From Deltaproteobacteria bacterium Ga0077550 (GTDB taxonomy: Bacteria > Myxococcota_A > Polyangia > Nannocystales > Nannocystaceae), in NCBI GenBank assembly GCA_001464385.1, contig LNFB01000288.1:124001-188000 (forward strand): a DNA stretch of 64,000 nucleotides, given 5' to 3'. Numbering within the stretch: the stretch's first letter is position 1; each line of letters begins with the position of its first letter. The position numbers and the translations under genes are program-made. This document shows positions 18,500 through 27,088 of this stretch, one piece after another. The notes under the pieces are model-generated. The model was not told where the DNA came from, did no database searches, and was given only the letters and a program-made list of their open reading frames with translations.

Positions 18500-19189
18500 A
18501 TGAACAAGCGCATCCTCTTCGTCCTCACCAGCCACGCGAACATCGGAACCGGCGGCGCGGGCGGCAAGCCCACGGGCGCGTACCTCTCGGAGATCACGCA
18601 TCCCTTCGAGGTCCTGCAGCACGCGGGCGCCACGATCGACTTCGTCTCGGTGAAGGGCGGCGCCGTGCCGCTCGACGGCGTCGATCGCAAGGATCCGATC
18701 AACGCCAAGTACCTCGACGACGCCGGGTTCATGCAGCGGCTGCAGACCACCGCAGCGCCCGCGGACGTCGACGCGACGCGCTACGACGCCGTGTTCTTCG
18801 CGGGCGGCCACGGCACCATGTGGGACTTCCCAGGCGCGACCGACCTCGCTCGGATCGCCGGCGCCGTCTACGATCGCGGCGGCGTGGTCGCGGCGGTGTG
18901 TCACGGACCCGCGGGCCTGCTCGGGGTGACGCTCGCCGACGGCACGCCACTCGTCGCGGGCAAGCGCGTCGCCGCGTTCACCAACGACGAGGAGCGCGCG
19001 GCGGGCCTGGCCGAGACGGTGCCCTTCTTGCTGGCGGACGCGCTGGTGGCCAAGGGCGCGACGCATGTGCCCGCGGCGAACTGGCAGCCGCAGGTGGTGG
19101 TGAGCGAGCGGCTCGTCACCGGGCAGAACCCTGCGTCGGCCGGCGGCGTCGCGCGCGGGGTGGTGGAGCTGCTGACGGGTCGCGAGTGA
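18500..19189 (+). CDS. DJ-1/PfpI superfamily protein (class I glutamine amidotransferase-like)
   Basis: 229 aa starting MNKRILFVLTSH, the usual opening of this family. The nucleophile elbow is AAVCHGPAGL with Cys134-His135, and FFAGGHGTMWDFP near residue 100 forms the neighbouring loop. ITHPFEVLQHAGATIDFVS and AAFTNDEERAAGL are also typical. Members of this subgroup act as glyoxalase III/chaperone-type or amidotransferase-like enzymes; activity cannot be decided from sequence. An in-frame ATG at 18455 would add 15 residues, but 18500 matches the family length. It is divergent from a LysR gene with a palindromic site between them, which suggests induction by a small reactive metabolite. Confidence 0.9.
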   Translation: MNKRILFVLTSHANIGTGGAGGKPTGAYLSEITHPFEVLQHAGATIDFVSVKGGAVPLDGVDRKDPINAKYLDDAGFMQRLQTTAAPADVDATRYDAVFFAGGHGTMWDFPGATDLARIAGAVYDRGGVVAAVCHGPAGLLGVTLADGTPLVAGKRVAAFTNDEERAAGLAETVPFLLADALVAKGATHVPAANWQPQVVVSERLVTGQNPASAGGVARGVVELLTGRE

Positions 19190-19210
19190 GCCGCGGGCGC
19201 GGGCGCTGGT

Positions 19211-19780
19211 CTACGCCCACGCGCCCGCGAAGACCTCGGCGAGCGCGACCACTCCGGCGAGGCCCGGCACGACGGCCTCGGCGTCGCCCTCGTACTCGCG
19301 CAGGCGCCAGCTCCCGTCGGGCTCGCGGCCCTGGCACTCGATCCGCGCGCGGTGCTGGGACACCAAGAGCAGCGCGCGGACGCTGGGGAGCGCCCGGTAG
19401 CCGTTGGCCTTCTCGCCGCGATCGAAGCGTTCGGTGCTGTCCGACAGCACCTCGACGACGAGCGTCGGGTTGAGCAGCACATCGCGCGCGTCGTCGAGGA
19501 ACCGCGGCGGATCGCACACCATCACGATGTCCGGGTAGACGAAGCCGTCGCGCGCGGGCACGTGGACCTTCATGTCCTGGGACACCGTCGTGCAACCGTT
19601 CGCGCGACCGAGACGATGCAGGATCGCCGTCAGGTTCGCGGTGATGACGTTGTGCGCCCACGAAGCGCCGACCATCGCGTACGCGCTGCCCTCCCAGCGC
19701 TCGTGCCGGGCCTCGGCCCCGCGCTCGTGCTCGAGGTACGCCGCCGCGTCATCCGGCCGATGTGCTGGCTCGCCCACCAT
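19211..19780 (-). CDS. Uma2 family (DUF820) PD-(D/E)XK nuclease-like protein
   Basis: 189 aa. The restriction-endonuclease-like core is visible: GASWAHNVITANLTAILH, then FVYPDIVMVCDPP (acidic residue) and LNPTLVVEVLSDSTERFDRGEK, where ExV plus the following Lys complete the active site. Uma2 proteins occur in many copies in cyanobacteria and myxobacteria; function is not established, and links with mobile elements have been proposed. The start has GGAG 5 nt upstream. It converges with the DJ-1/PfpI gene (21 nt between stops) and is divergent from the rhomboid-like gene. No transposase or repeats flank it. Confidence 0.88.
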   Translation of the reverse strand: MVGEPAHRPDDAAAYLEHERGAEARHERWEGSAYAMVGASWAHNVITANLTAILHRLGRANGCTTVSQDMKVHVPARDGFVYPDIVMVCDPPRFLDDARDVLLNPTLVVEVLSDSTERFDRGEKANGYRALPSVRALLLVSQHRARIECQGREPDGSWRLREYEGDAEAVVPGLAGVVALAEVFAGAWA

Positions 19781-19859
19781 GGGAACTCCAGCATAGCAGC
19801 GAGCGGCCGCCGAGGCGCCCCCTTGGCGGTGCCCCGGCCGTCGGGGCAGACTCTCGCCG

Positions 19860-20513
19860 ATGTTCCAGCGCAGCCCCCTGCGAGAGCTCGCCGCATCGGC
19901 CCGCGGCCGGCCGCCGCGGTTCCTCGCGGCGCTGCTCGCCACCCTCGCGATCGGTCTGCTCGCCGACGCGTTCTTCGAGCTGCAGCCGCTCGTCGCGTGG
20001 TTGCGGCTCGACGCGGCCGTGTGGGAGCAGGGGCAGCTGTGGCGGCTCGTCACGTTCGGCCTGGTGGGCGAGGGCGGCGTCGGACTGTGGAGCGTGGTGC
20101 AGCTCGCGTTGGTCTACTGGTTCGCGATGGAGCTGTGCGTGTTCATCGGCGAGCGCCGCACGCAGGTGCTCCTCGTCGGCGGCGTCGCGATCGCCGGGGT
20201 GACCGCGGCCACCGCCGAGTTCCTGTGGCAGGTGGGCGGCGGCCAGGGCAGCGAGTTCGCGTTCACCATGGTGCAGGGTCAACGCACGGTCCTCGCGATC
20301 CTGCTGCCCGCGTTCGCGGTGCGGCACCGGCACTCGGTGCTCGTGGAAACGCACCTGCTGTTCGGGATGCCGGTGCCGACGAAGTGGTTGATCCCGATGC
20401 AGTTGATCGGGGCGCTGGCGAGCTTCGCGGCGCTGCGGGATGTCGGCGGGTTCGCGGGGGTGTTGGCGGCGACGTGGTGGGGGGCGAGGCTCCCGCGGGC
20501 GCGGGCGCGATGA
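19860..20513 (+). CDS. Rhomboid-like polytopic membrane protein lacking the catalytic Ser/His
   Basis: 217 aa with about five to six hydrophobic segments (roughly 20-37, 75-95, 100-118, 140-155 and 175-205). The segment EQGQLWRLVTFGLV resembles the rhomboid loop-1 pattern GQxWRLxT, followed by a membrane helix as in rhomboid and Derlin folds. I see no GxSG serine motif and no His partner, so if it has this fold it would be a non-proteolytic pseudorhomboid. The family assignment is tentative. The stop is 15 nt from the convergent MlaC-like gene stop. Confidence 0.6.
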   Translation: MFQRSPLRELAASARGRPPRFLAALLATLAIGLLADAFFELQPLVAWLRLDAAVWEQGQLWRLVTFGLVGEGGVGLWSVVQLALVYWFAMELCVFIGERRTQVLLVGGVAIAGVTAATAEFLWQVGGGQGSEFAFTMVQGQRTVLAILLPAFAVRHRHSVLVETHLLFGMPVPTKWLIPMQLIGALASFAALRDVGGFAGVLAATWWGARLPRARAR

Positions 20514-20528
20514 TCCGCGACCTCCCCC

Positions 20529-21170
20529 TCACTCCCGAGCGGCAACCTCCGCCAGCTTCCCCTGCAGCTGCGCCACCAACCCATCGATCCCCTTCGCCTC
20601 GAGGATCCGGTGGAAGTCATGCCGGTACGTCGCGGCCAGGCTCACCCCGTCGGTGATCACGTCGCGGACCATCCACCGACCCTCGACCACGTGCATCACG
20701 TACGCGACGTCGACGCTCTGGGTGCGGCCGTCGGCAGACCACCGGACGCGGGTCCGGACGCGGGTCGCCCGGGGCTTGCGGTCCTCGCCGAGGATCTCGA
20801 GCTCGCCGTCCGACGAGCCGCCGAGGACGCGCAGGTAGTTGCGGCGGACCAGGCGCGCGAGCAGGCCCTCGAGCTCCGCGCACCGGGGCTCGCACCCGTG
20901 GCGCACGCCGCCCTTGCCGCGCAGCGCGGCGTCGGTGAGCCACGCGTAGTCGATCAGCGCATCGACCACAGCCTGCGTCCGGGCCTCGACGTCGCCACCG
21001 CCGGCCTGCGCGCGTCGCAGCGCGCCGTGGTGCGATCGCAAGGCCTCGGCGGCGGACTCTGCGGGCGCCGACGCGTCCGAGGGCTGCGCGCGCGCGTCCC
21101 CGCCCGGGATCGGGAGGGGGAGCACGAGCGCAACGAGACACGCGACGATCCATCCGCGCAGGGGCAGCAT
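20529..21170 (-). CDS. MlaC/Ttg2D-like periplasmic phospholipid-binding protein
   Basis: 213 aa with an N-terminal signal peptide (MLPLRGWIVACLVALVLPLP, cleavage around ARAQ). The mature part follows the MlaC pattern: a helical start, a segment corresponding to VRRNYLRVLGG, strands with RVRTRVRWSADGRTQSVDVAYVM, then GRWMVRDVITDGVSLAATYRHDFHRIL, which matches the conserved DvxveGvSlvxnyRxqF of the family. MlaC carries phospholipids between membranes for an MlaFEDB transporter. No other mla gene is nearby, so it may serve a transporter elsewhere. The minus-strand neighbour upstream is the M16 protease, 86 nt away. Confidence 0.8.
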   Translation of the reverse strand: MLPLRGWIVACLVALVLPLPIPGGDARAQPSDASAPAESAAEALRSHHGALRRAQAGGGDVEARTQAVVDALIDYAWLTDAALRGKGGVRHGCEPRCAELEGLLARLVRRNYLRVLGGSSDGELEILGEDRKPRATRVRTRVRWSADGRTQSVDVAYVMHVVEGRWMVRDVITDGVSLAATYRHDFHRILEAKGIDGLVAQLQGKLAEVAARE

Positions 21171-21256
21171 CGATCTCGAGCCTAGGGTGCAGGATCGTCG
21201 CGCGCCGTGACAGCGATCACCCTCACGACGTCGGCCTTCGCGCCCGCGTCGGCCCC

Positions 21257-24103
21257 CTACCCCTCCGGCATCAACAACGCGTCCACCACGTCGCGCCCCA
21301 GGTACCGCCGCGCCGCCCCCTGCACCGCCTTCGCGCTCACCCGCTCGATCATCCGCCCCAGCTTCGACACCTCGCGAGGATCGGTCCCATGGCGCAGGTG
21401 GTCCGCGAGCTGGCCCATCCAGAACCCGTTGTCCTCGAGCTGCACCTCGAGCGCGCGGCGCCGCTGCTCGACGAGCTTCGCGACGAGCTGCGGATCCACG
21501 CCCTCGGCCTTCACCGTGGCGACGGTCTGGAGGACCGCGCCGGTCAACGCCTCGGCGTTCTCGGGCGAGCAGCCGAACCCGATCATGAACTGGTACTCGG
21601 GCTTGGGTCGGCGATCCAGCGCCGCGCTGGTGAAGACGCCGTACACGCCGCTCATGTCCTCGCGCAGGATCTCGCGCAAGCGGATGCCCAGCGCCTCGGA
21701 GAGCATCGCCAGATCGTCCTTCGCCTCCGGGCTCCACTTCGCCGGGCCGTGGAAGGCCATCATCACGAAGCTCTTCGGATCCTGCCCGCGCTTCACCCGG
21801 ACCTCGGCGACGCCCTCGGGCGCCTTCACGCCGACGTCGCGCCACTTGTCGCGTCTCCGGGGCAGCGCCGGCAGCGACGCCAGGTAGGTGGTGGCGTGGC
21901 GCTCGAGGGCGGCCTCGTCGAGGTTGCCGACGAACACGAAGGTGAAGTCATCGGCGTCGGCGAAGCGCGTGCGATAGAACTCGATCGCGGACGCGTGGTC
22001 CACCGCGGCGAGGCTCGCGGCCGTCGGCGGGCGCCGCCGGGGGTGGTCGCTGGTGATCGCCTTGCCGAAGGCATCGAAGAACGCCGCCTGCGGATCGAGG
22101 TCGCGGTTCTGGAAGAAGCCGATCATCTGCCCCTTCCACGCCGCGAAGGCCTCGGGGTCCTGCCGCGGCGCGGTGAAGTAGAGGTGCACGAGCTGGAGCA
22201 GGGTCTCGAGGTCCTTCGGCGAGGCGCTGCCGTGCATGCCCTCCTCGAGCTCGTCGATGAAGGGCTCGAGGCTGACCACCTTGCCCGTCAGCAGCTTGCG
22301 CAGCGCGACCGCATCATTGTCGCCGACGCCCGACTGCGCGACGATCGACGCCGCGAACTCGGCCGAACCGAAGCGCTTCGCGGGGGCCAACGAGGTGCCG
22401 CCGGGGCTGAAGGCCTCGAACAGCACCTCGTCGTTCTTGAAGGCGGTCGGCTTCAGCAGCACGCGTGCGCCGTTGGAGAGCGTCCACACCTTCGCGCCGA
22501 TCTCCGCGAGATCCTCGCGCTTCACGATCGTCCCGGGCACCGGGGCCTTGGCCATCAGCGCCGCGCCGAGGTCGGCCTCCCGCCACGGCTCGACCGCCAC
22601 CTTCGCGACCGCGTCGGCGGTCGCCAGCAGCGCCGCATCGCTCGGCATCGCGTCCCGCGAGGCCCCCGCCGCCGAGATCACGCGGTCCTTGCCGCTCACC
22701 CACGCCTTCGCCCGGGCGTCGACCTGCGCCAGCGTGATCGCGGGCAGCATCCGCTCGGCCAGCGCGAGCTCGGCCGCAGCACCGATCATCGTCCGCCCCT
22801 CGAGGAACTGGGTGACCAGGCCGAAGGCGTACTCGCCACCGTCGACGGTGTCGGCCTCGGCGAGCTTCTGCTGGAGGCCGCGAACGTGCTCGGCCTTGGC
22901 GCGCGCGAGCTCGACGTCGAGGAAGCCGTGGCGACGCACCCGCTCGAGCTCGACGAGCAACGCCTTCACCGCGGCCTCGGCCTGCTCGGGCCTGGCGCCG
23001 GCGAAGAGGTTGAACACGTCGACCGCGCGACCCATCTGGTTGGTGTACGTGAACGTGAAGGTGAACGGCGCCCCTGGCCGTTGCTGCAGCTCGTCGAGCC
23101 GCGCGCGGAGCATGCCGTGCAGGAGCTCCTCGACCAGCGCGTCGCGGAAGTCGTGCTCCGTCGCGTAGCCGGTGCGCGGCCCCTTGATCGACACGGTGAC
23201 CTGCGGCAGCGCCATCTCGGGGTCGGTCTGCACGTGGACGCGCGTCTCCTCGAGCAGCGGCACCGGCACCGCCGGTCGCACCTTCGGCGTCGCGGGGTTG
23301 GCCAACTTGCCGAACCGCGCCTCGATCTCGCGCTTCGCCGCCGCGGGGTCGATGTCCCCGACGACGACGACCGCCATGTTGTCGGGTCGGTACCAGTCGC
23401 GATAGAAGTCCCGCAGCCGCGCGACCGGAGCCGACTCGAGGATCGCCTTCTCTCCGATCGGCAGCCGCTCGGCGTACTTCGAGCCCGCGAGGACGACCGG
23501 CCACTGGCGGTCGAACACGCGCTGGCTCGCGCCACGACCGAGCCGCCACTCCTCGATGACGACCCCGCGCTCCTTCTCGACCTCGGCGGGCACGAAGCTC
23601 ACGGCCCCGGCCCAGTCCTCGATCACGTCGTAGCCGTTCGCCAGCAGCTTGGCGTCGTCGGTGGGGACGGTGAGCATGTAGACGGTCTCGTCGAACGACG
23701 TGAAGGCGTTGACGTCGGCGCCGAAGTCCATCCCTGCGCGCTCGAAGAAGTCGATGATGGTGTTCTTCTCGAACCGCGCGGTCCCGTTGAACGCCATGTG
23801 CTCGACGAAGTGCGCGAGCCCCCGCTGGTCATCGTCCTCGAGCACCGAGCCGGCGTCGACCGCCAGCCACAGGAACGCGCGGTGCTCGGGCTTGCCGTGC
23901 CTGCGGATGTAGTAGGTGAGGCCGTTGGCGAGCACGCCGGTCTGCACCGCGGGATCGAGCGCGAGCGCCGGGGAGTCGTCGCCCGGGGTCGGGGCGGCGA
24001 TCGGCGCGGCATCGCGGGGGGCCTCGGTCCGCACGTCGCGGGGCTTCGGGGTGCACGCCACCAGGGCGAGCAGGACGAGGGACGTCGGCACGGTCGGTCG
24101 CAT
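21257..24103 (-). CDS. M16-family zinc protease (PqqL-like), lipoprotein
   Basis: 948 aa with two M16 halves. The signal peptide has a lipobox LALVAC (Cys17). The inverted zinc motif HFVEH is at 98-102 (ligands H98, H102, catalytic E101) and the third ligand lies in the region after FVPAEVEKERGVVIEEWR. The second half (about 500-948) is the non-catalytic M16 repeat. Length and the HGLTYY-like start (LANGLTYYIRRHGKP) resemble PqqL/pitrilysin-type oligopeptidases and myxobacterial processing proteases. It probably degrades peptides in the periplasm. The start codon follows the signal logic; no clear ribosome site is present. Confidence 0.93.
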   Translation of the reverse strand: MRPTVPTSLVLLALVACTPKPRDVRTEAPRDAAPIAAPTPGDDSPALALDPAVQTGVLANGLTYYIRRHGKPEHRAFLWLAVDAGSVLEDDDQRGLAHFVEHMAFNGTARFEKNTIIDFFERAGMDFGADVNAFTSFDETVYMLTVPTDDAKLLANGYDVIEDWAGAVSFVPAEVEKERGVVIEEWRLGRGASQRVFDRQWPVVLAGSKYAERLPIGEKAILESAPVARLRDFYRDWYRPDNMAVVVVGDIDPAAAKREIEARFGKLANPATPKVRPAVPVPLLEETRVHVQTDPEMALPQVTVSIKGPRTGYATEHDFRDALVEELLHGMLRARLDELQQRPGAPFTFTFTYTNQMGRAVDVFNLFAGARPEQAEAAVKALLVELERVRRHGFLDVELARAKAEHVRGLQQKLAEADTVDGGEYAFGLVTQFLEGRTMIGAAAELALAERMLPAITLAQVDARAKAWVSGKDRVISAAGASRDAMPSDAALLATADAVAKVAVEPWREADLGAALMAKAPVPGTIVKREDLAEIGAKVWTLSNGARVLLKPTAFKNDEVLFEAFSPGGTSLAPAKRFGSAEFAASIVAQSGVGDNDAVALRKLLTGKVVSLEPFIDELEEGMHGSASPKDLETLLQLVHLYFTAPRQDPEAFAAWKGQMIGFFQNRDLDPQAAFFDAFGKAITSDHPRRRPPTAASLAAVDHASAIEFYRTRFADADDFTFVFVGNLDEAALERHATTYLASLPALPRRRDKWRDVGVKAPEGVAEVRVKRGQDPKSFVMMAFHGPAKWSPEAKDDLAMLSEALGIRLREILREDMSGVYGVFTSAALDRRPKPEYQFMIGFGCSPENAEALTGAVLQTVATVKAEGVDPQLVAKLVEQRRRALEVQLEDNGFWMGQLADHLRHGTDPREVSKLGRMIERVSAKAVQGAARRYLGRDVVDALLMPEG

Positions 24104-24234
24104 CGCGTCCACGGGTGTGGGACGGCACGGTCGCGTGGTTCCCCGGCCCAGGCCGACGGATGCGATTCGCCCCGCGTCGGGCTCCCCCCGAGCCCTCAGC
24201 CTCGGAGACACGCCGTGATCGTCGTCACTTCGAA

Positions 24235-24258
24235 CGGGCGCGGAGAGATCCGCGCCCG
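24235..24258 (-). terminator. Hairpin after fliW
   Basis: A perfect 10-base stem (CGGGCGCGGA / TCCGCGCCCG) with a 4-base loop begins 21 bases after the fliW stop on the minus strand. Only a TT follows on the transcript, not a long U tract, as is common in high-GC genomes. It is well placed to end the csrA-fliW transcript. The rest of the 176-base gap before the M16 gene shows nothing recognisable. Confidence 0.5.
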
Positions 24259-24279
24259 CCACCCTGGCCCCGGTCGACG

Positions 24280-24708
24280 TCAGCGGCGCGCGAGGTGCAG
24301 CGGCGTGTGCATGTCCAACCCCGCGTTGTGGAGCAGGATTTGCGCGCCGCGCCGCGAGCGGAGGCCGATGCCGATCGGCGCCTGGAAGTTGGCCGTGGCC
24401 TCCTCGGGCGGCGAGGGGATCCGACAGATGGCCAGCACCGCGAGCTCCTCGTCGGGCTCGAGGTCACAGCACGCCAGTGACCGGCGGACCTCGGCGAACG
24501 GGAAGTCGGGCAGGACCGTCGACACGTCGATCACCACGAACGACAGCGCGGGGACATCGACGGCCTGCAGCCACCGGAACCGCGAACCGGTTCGATGCTC
24601 GAGCAGCACGAAGCCCTTGGCGTCGGGGAATCCGGGGATTCCGAGGGGAAAACGGATGTGCTGCGACTCGGGAGCGTCGATGTCGCCGAACCTCGTGGAG
24701 TGGATCAC
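24280..24708 (-). CDS. fliW: FliW, flagellar assembly factor / CsrA antagonist
   Basis: 142 aa from a GTG that overlaps the csrA stop (GTGA). Family hallmarks: FPLGIPGFPDAKGFVLLEH at about 20-40, FRWLQAVDVPALSFVVID, and CDLEPDEELAVLAICRIP, followed by TANFQAPIGIG, the expected region before the end. In other bacteria FliW binds CsrA and releases it from target mRNAs when flagellin is secreted. No flagellar gene is in this window, and myxobacteria generally lack flagella, so the input signal here may differ. Co-translation with csrA implies a fixed ratio of the two proteins. Confidence 0.93.
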   Translation of the reverse strand: MIHSTRFGDIDAPESQHIRFPLGIPGFPDAKGFVLLEHRTGSRFRWLQAVDVPALSFVVIDVSTVLPDFPFAEVRRSLACCDLEPDEELAVLAICRIPSPPEEATANFQAPIGIGLRSRRGAQILLHNAGLDMHTPLHLARR

Positions 24709-24923
24709 GCGTCAATTGCCTCCAAGCGAGCGAGGTCGACGTCGGTCATCGCGGCGTAGTTGGCGTCGGCGATCTGAACGTAGAGCTCCTCGCGGTACAC
24801 CGGCAGGCCGAGTGGCGCCGTGATCCCCAGGCGGACCTGCGACCCACGGATCTCCCGTACCTCGATCTCGATCCCGCCAGCGATGAAGATCTTCTGGCCG
24901 GGTTTCCTCGTCAGCGTCAGCAC
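24705..24923 (-). CDS. csrA: CsrA post-transcriptional regulator
   Basis: 72 aa from a GTG. The start MLTLTRKPGQKIFI and the following IEIEVREIRGSQVRLGITAP match CsrA almost throughout, including the late RNA-binding strand (VRLGITAPLGLPVYREELY). CsrA dimers bind GGA in mRNA leaders and block or stabilise translation. Its own ribosome site, AAGGGAGG with 5 nt spacing, contains GGA, and a small hairpin lies just before it, so autoregulation is possible. The last four bases overlap the start of fliW. Confidence 0.96.
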   Translation of the reverse strand: MLTLTRKPGQKIFIAGGIEIEVREIRGSQVRLGITAPLGLPVYREELYVQIADANYAAMTDVDLARLEAIDA

Positions 24924-24940
24924 GGTGGCCTCCCTTGGGG

Positions 24941-24960
24941 GGCGTCGTGTTGCCGACGCC
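24941..24960 (-). promoter_or_regulatory. csrA: Hairpin in the csrA leader, just upstream of its ribosome site
   Basis: GGCGTC and GACGCC form a perfect 6-base stem with an 8-base loop, ending about 17 bases before the csrA GTG and next to AAGGGAGG. A small stem beside a GGA-containing ribosome site is the layout seen in CsrA-regulated leaders, although there the GGA is usually in the loop. Whether it is functional is inference. Confidence 0.35.
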
Positions 24961-25027
24961 TTTGATCGGCTAAGACTACGCGAACCGCCGCGCCTCGTCA
25001 CTTCGGCCGCGGCGCGGCGCGGCTTCG

Positions 25028-25555
25028 TCAGCCCGCGCGATAGCGCGGGGCCCTCGCGGAGCCCGAGGCCTTGACCTTGCCCGACGACACCAGGCGCTCG
25101 ATCGCGGCGCGGAAGGCCGCGGCGGTGCCTCCGACCTTCGCCCGAACCGCCGCCGCCCCGACGGGCCCCACGGCGGCGAGGATCTCCACGAGGACCGCAG
25201 CGTCGTACTCCTTCGGGCGCGGACCCTTCGGCCCCGCGGCGTCCGCGATGGGGAGCGCTGGTGCGCGCGGGGCCGCGACGCGCGGGGCCGCGACGCGCGG
25301 GGCCGCGACGGCGACCGGGGAGATCGCAGCGCGCGGCGGCGCGACGCCTGCTCCGACGCCAGGTCCGACGACTGGCCCGACGACTGGCCCGACGCTCAGT
25401 GCCCGCGCGAATTCCCGGAGCGTCATCGCCCGCGCCGCAGCGCCGAGCGATGGGTCGGCGAGCACCGAGCCGAGCGTCACCTCGGGCGACTTCTCGGCGA
25501 GCAGTCGCAGGATCGCGGGCAGGGCGGACGCGGAGAACTCGATCGCTCGGGGCAC
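25028..25555 (-). CDS. Hypothetical protein with C-terminal winged-helix-like domain
   Basis: About 175 aa from the GTG at 25555. The N-terminal third (AIEFSASALPAILRLLAEKS) is helical. A Val/Pro/Gly- and Ala/Pro/Arg-rich linker (about 65-110) is encoded by short tandem repeats. The last 60 residues, EYDAAVLVEILAAVGPVGAA through AFRAAIERLVSSGKVKASG to APRYRAG, look like a winged helix: helix, turn, helix and a basic wing. It could be a small DNA-binding or chromatin-type protein. The open frame runs up to 25975 but the upstream part is Arg/Ser-rich and not coding-like, so the start is uncertain. Confidence 0.6.
   Translation of the reverse strand: MPRAIEFSASALPAILRLLAEKSPEVTLGSVLADPSLGAAARAMTLREFARALSVGPVVGPVVGPGVGAGVAPPRAAISPVAVAAPRVAAPRVAAPRAPALPIADAAGPKGPRPKEYDAAVLVEILAAVGPVGAAAVRAKVGGTAAAFRAAIERLVSSGKVKASGSARAPRYRAG
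25265..25309. repeat. Three copies of a 15-bp tandem repeat inside the linker
   Basis: GCGCGGGGCCGCGAC is repeated exactly three times and encodes an Ala/Pro/Arg/Val linker in the minus-strand protein. A second short repeat nearby (about 25355-25395) encodes VGPVVGP. Unit length is a multiple of three, so copy-number change would lengthen or shorten the linker without a frameshift. Confidence 0.85.
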
Positions 25556-25895
25556 GGGAGCGAAGGCTGCTTTGCGGCGCGGCGCGGCGCAAGTCGGAAT
25601 CGCGCCGCGGAGCCACGGGCAGCGACGACAGTCCTCGCGCTTCCCTCGTACGGCGCCGCGCTCGCCACGGGCACCGAGCCGACGCGCGAGCCGGCGGGCC
25701 GCGGACGCACGACCGTGCCGATGTGCACGCGTGTGGCCGTTCGGCCGAGCGCCTCGGCCACGGCGGACCGGCATTCGGGCGCGTATCCCCTCTCGCCGCG
25801 TCGCGCCGACCTCCATCGAGACAGCGGCCGCCGAGGCCCTTTCGACGACCCCGCCTATCGATTTCGATTCCAACGCGCGATGCACGGGGCGCGCG
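25556..25895. other. Intergenic region, no supported gene
   Basis: About 340 bases between the winged-helix-like gene (minus) and the decayed kinase (plus). Several frames are open because of base composition, but all give Arg/Ser/Pro-rich translations without domains. It should contain the promoters of both genes; none can be assigned from sequence alone. Confidence 0.5.
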
Positions 25896-26939
25896 ATGCT
25901 GGACGATGCAGAACACCGGATCCTCATCGTCGACGACGACGCGAAGATCCGCGACGCCGTCGCGAAGCGGCTCACTCGCGTCGGCTACGAGGTGATCGTC
26001 GCCGCGGACGCCGAGCTGCGGAGATCCGAGCGGTCGCCGGTGGCAAGGTCGACATCGCGCTGATGGACATCACCCTGCGCGGCCCGCTCGACGGCATCCG
26101 CACGGCGAAGACGCTGCGCGATCGCTGGGGCACCGCCGTCGTGTTCCTGACGGCGCACTCCGACGAGGCCACGCTCGCCCGGGCGCGCGCCGTGGTTCCC
26201 CACGGCTACCTCCTCAAGCCGTTCAGCGAGCGCGACCTCCGGACGACGCTCGAGGTCGTGATCACCAGGGTGGGGTTCGACCGCGACCTCGCGGCGCAGG
26301 AGCCGTGGTTCACCGACACGATCGACTCGCTCGGCGAGGCGGTGATCACGGCCGACCGCGACAACCGGATCACTTACCTGAACCCCGTCGCCGAGCGCAT
26401 CACCGGGTGGCCATGCGCTCGCTCGGCCGCCGCACCGCGCTGGTCCGCGACCTGCCGCCGTCGATCGCCGAGGGCTGCCCAGCGAGACCGACCGCACCTT
26501 CCACCTCGACACGACCGTCGATCGGGCGGTGGCGCGCTGCCGCATGCCCGACACGATCGAGCTCCGCGTGCGCCGCGAGCCGACGCCGATGGTGGTCGGC
26601 GACGAGGACGACTTGGTCGAGGTCGTCGGCATCCTGCTCGCCAACGCCATGGACGCGACCGTCGCCCGCGGCGGCGCCGGGCTGGTCGAGATCGCGACCG
26701 GCCTCGACGATCGCGGGCGCGCGACGGTGTGGTGCTCGGACGACGGCGTCGGCGTCCCCGTCGAGGATCGCGAGCGCGTGTTCGATCCGTTCTTCACGAC
26801 CAAGGACGTCGGCGAGACCCTCGGCTTCGGGCTCGCGAAGACGCATCGCACGATCACCGCACAGGGCGGGGAGATCGTGATCGCGGCGCGCCCCGGCGGT
26901 GGCACGATCGCGAGCGTGGGGCTGCGGACCCCGCTGTGA
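25896..26939 (+). pseudogene. Decayed REC-PAS histidine kinase
   Basis: The reading begins MLDDAEHRILIVDDDAKIRD (receiver domain). It loses frame at about 26015, where one missing G turns GAGGCT into GAGCT. In the next frame the receiver continues (GGKVDIALMDITLRGPLDGI, then VFLTAHS, YLLKPFSERDL) and a PAS domain starts (VITADRDNRITYLNP, AERITGW). After about 26408 the frame changes again; only a remnant of the dimerisation region is left (MRSLGRRTALVRDL), with no phospho-accepting His. A third frame holds an ATPase domain (LLANAMDATV, VFDPFFTTKDVGETLGFGLA) to the stop at 26939. About 150 residues of PAS and HisKA are missing. Two frame changes and a deletion make this a pseudogene unless the assembly is wrong. 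Confidence 0.85.
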
Positions 26940-27088
26940 TCGATCGGCCACCGCGGTCGCGACGTGCACGCGGGCCCGCCGTTCGATCGAACGGCCACGG
27001 GCCTGGTGCGGCGCGGGAACCCGACTTCTCCGGCCGTCGCGACCCCGTGCGGGGTCACGCGTCACAGCCCGCGTACGATGGACCGCCG

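Noticed and set aside
21257-24103. Equivalent of ptrA in the recC-ptrA-recB arrangement
   Set aside because: The M16 protease is 12 kb from recC, on the other strand, and is a lipoprotein of the PqqL type.
21389-24823. Plus-strand open frame of over 1100 codons opposite the M16 protease, fliW and csrA
   Set aside because: Low-complexity composition typical of antisense frames; the minus strand has clear zinc-protease, FliW and CsrA motifs.
25556-25975. N-terminal extension of the winged-helix-like protein to 315 residues
   Set aside because: The upstream part is Arg/Ser/Ala-rich with no domain and would run under the start of the decayed kinase; a start at about 25555 is more credible.
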